NCBI RefSeq assembly: GCF_015159745.1 | Contig: NZ_JADDOJ010000008.1 | Location: 1 to 64,000 of the forward strand | Direction of reading: 5' to 3' | Length of the DNA stretch: 64,000 nt | Source of the DNA: Ramlibacter aquaticus | GTDB taxonomy: Bacteria > Pseudomonadota > Gammaproteobacteria > Burkholderiales > Burkholderiaceae_C | In this document: piece after piece, positions 63,478-64,000 of the stretch | Layout: each line of letters starts with the position of its first letter | Position numbering within the stretch: position 1 is the first letter of the stretch | Notes under the pieces: generated by a model | What the model was told of the DNA's origin: nothing | Databases searched by the model: none | The model's input: the letters and a program-made list of their open reading frames with translations, nothing else | Made by a program: the position numbers and the translations under genes

Positions 63478-64000
63478 ATGACCACTGCCCTGATCGACGC
63501 ACCCCAGCGCACCATCCGGATCGCTTCCGTGCCTGCCACGGTCCGCGCGGCGTCGCCGGTGGCGCCCCTGCGCACGCAATGCTCCGCCTGCCACCTGAAG
63601 GACCTGTGCCTTCCCTGCGGCCTGTCCGGCGAGGAAATGCAGCGCCTGGACAGCCTGATGTTCGGCCGCCGCAAGGTCGCCGCCGGCCAGACCCTGTACC
63701 GCGAGGGCGACAGGTTCCAGTTCATCTACGCGGTGCGCAGCGGCACCTTCAAGTCCAGCCTGACCCTGGCCGACGGCCGTGAGCAGGTCAGCGGCTTCCA
63801 CATGGCCGGCGAGCTCATGGGCCTGGACGGCGTGGCCAACGGCCACCACGCCAGCAGCGCCACCGCGCTGGAAGACACCGAGGTCTGCGCCATCCCCTAC
63901 GCCCACCTCACCGAGCTGGCCGCCAGCAGCAGCAACCTGCAGCACGTGGTGAGCCGCCTGATGAGCCGCGAGATCGTGCGCGAGCACAGCCTGATGATGC
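63478..64000 (+). CDS. fnr: Fnr/Anr-type transcriptional regulator (partial, runs off the right edge)
   Basis: Oxygen-sensing CRP/FNR regulator; 174 N-terminal residues are visible. The [4Fe-4S] ligands are all there: Cys35, Cys38, Cys44 and Cys137. The spacing C-x2-C-x5-C and 93 residues to the fourth equals E. coli FNR. A further Cys47 lies after the cluster. The cyclic-nucleotide-binding-like fold (GQTLYREGDRFQFIYAVRSGTFKS, in parts) follows. The DNA-binding helix-turn-helix is beyond the window, so its TTGAT specificity is inferred. Four boxes of that type upstream of cco and usp genes are its likely targets. Confidence 0.92.
   Translation, partial: MTTALIDAPQRTIRIASVPATVRAASPVAPLRTQCSACHLKDLCLPCGLSGEEMQRLDSLMFGRRKVAAGQTLYREGDRFQFIYAVRSGTFKSSLTLADGREQVSGFHMAGELMGLDGVANGHHASSATALEDTEVCAIPYAHLTELAASSSNLQHVVSRLMSREIVREHSLMM

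Overview
The window is about 64 kb of GC-rich (roughly 70%) bacterial chromosome. Gene content and order point to Betaproteobacteria, order Burkholderiales, most likely Comamonadaceae. The main pointers are surE-pcm-nlpD-rpoS, rpsF-priB-rpsR-rplI-dnaB, hupB-tRNA-Val-ppiD, ccoN-O-Q-P with ccoG/H/I/S and an Fnr/Anr-type regulator, a PHA phasin, and an EF-P with Arg32 plus its rhamnosyltransferase EarP. This assignment is by recognition, not by a search. Coding density is high, many genes overlap by 1-8 bases, and I see no insertion sequence, prophage, CRISPR array or other transferred island. It reads as core chromosome.

Layout. 1-4189 (minus): SDR dehydrogenase, gamma-glutamyltransferase, and an amino-acid ABC transporter (binding protein and truncated permease). 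4444-5127: phasin with a promoter bracketed by two PhaR-like operators. 5184-7284: histone-deacetylase-like hydrolase, hotdog thioesterase and nitroreductase joined by ATGA overlaps. 7399-12258: ion antiporter, D-2-hydroxyacid dehydrogenase, RmuC and an MFS transporter. 12289-18376 (minus): LOG protein, DUF3445 protein, then an HlyD/ABC permease/ATPase export system. 18582-21980: efp and earP with an eptA-type phosphoethanolamine transferase between them. 22041-26602: uvrC, pgsA, EamA transporter, tartrate/malate dehydrogenase. 26757-29536: hupB, tRNA-Val, ppiD, tRNA-His. 29594-36328: quinone oxidoreductase, surE-pcm-nlpD-rpoS, a PolB-like exonuclease, rlmD. 36457-39885: Bax-inhibitor-1 protein, GlcG-like protein, ahpF and ahpC. 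40000-45769: ppsR divergent from ppsA, then a DUF4212/sodium symporter pair. 45894-48223: MHS transporter and an unrecognised protein. 48382-51389: rpsF-priB-rpsR-rplI-dnaB.

The right end (51396-64000) is a microaerobic respiration and regulation region. A usp-usp-adh operon diverges from ccoI-ccoS. Next come ccoNOQP, ccoG-ccoH and a small membrane protein. Then follow a PAS histidine kinase with a LuxR-type response regulator, a stand-alone receiver protein, and the start of an Fnr/Anr regulator carrying all four iron-sulfur cysteines. Four Fnr/Anr-type boxes sit upstream of usp, ccoI, ccoN and ccoG at about -41.5 from plausible start sites, so the regulator at the right edge probably controls the genes to its left.

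The most interesting signals are regulatory rather than new genes. They are the Anr promoter set, a recurrent -10 hexamer placed 6-9 bases before start codons that suggests leaderless mRNAs, PhaR operators around the phasin promoter, CTAGG-type inverted repeats near the two-component genes and elsewhere, and an EF-P/EarP pair split by eptA. I did not find a clearly new multi-gene system.
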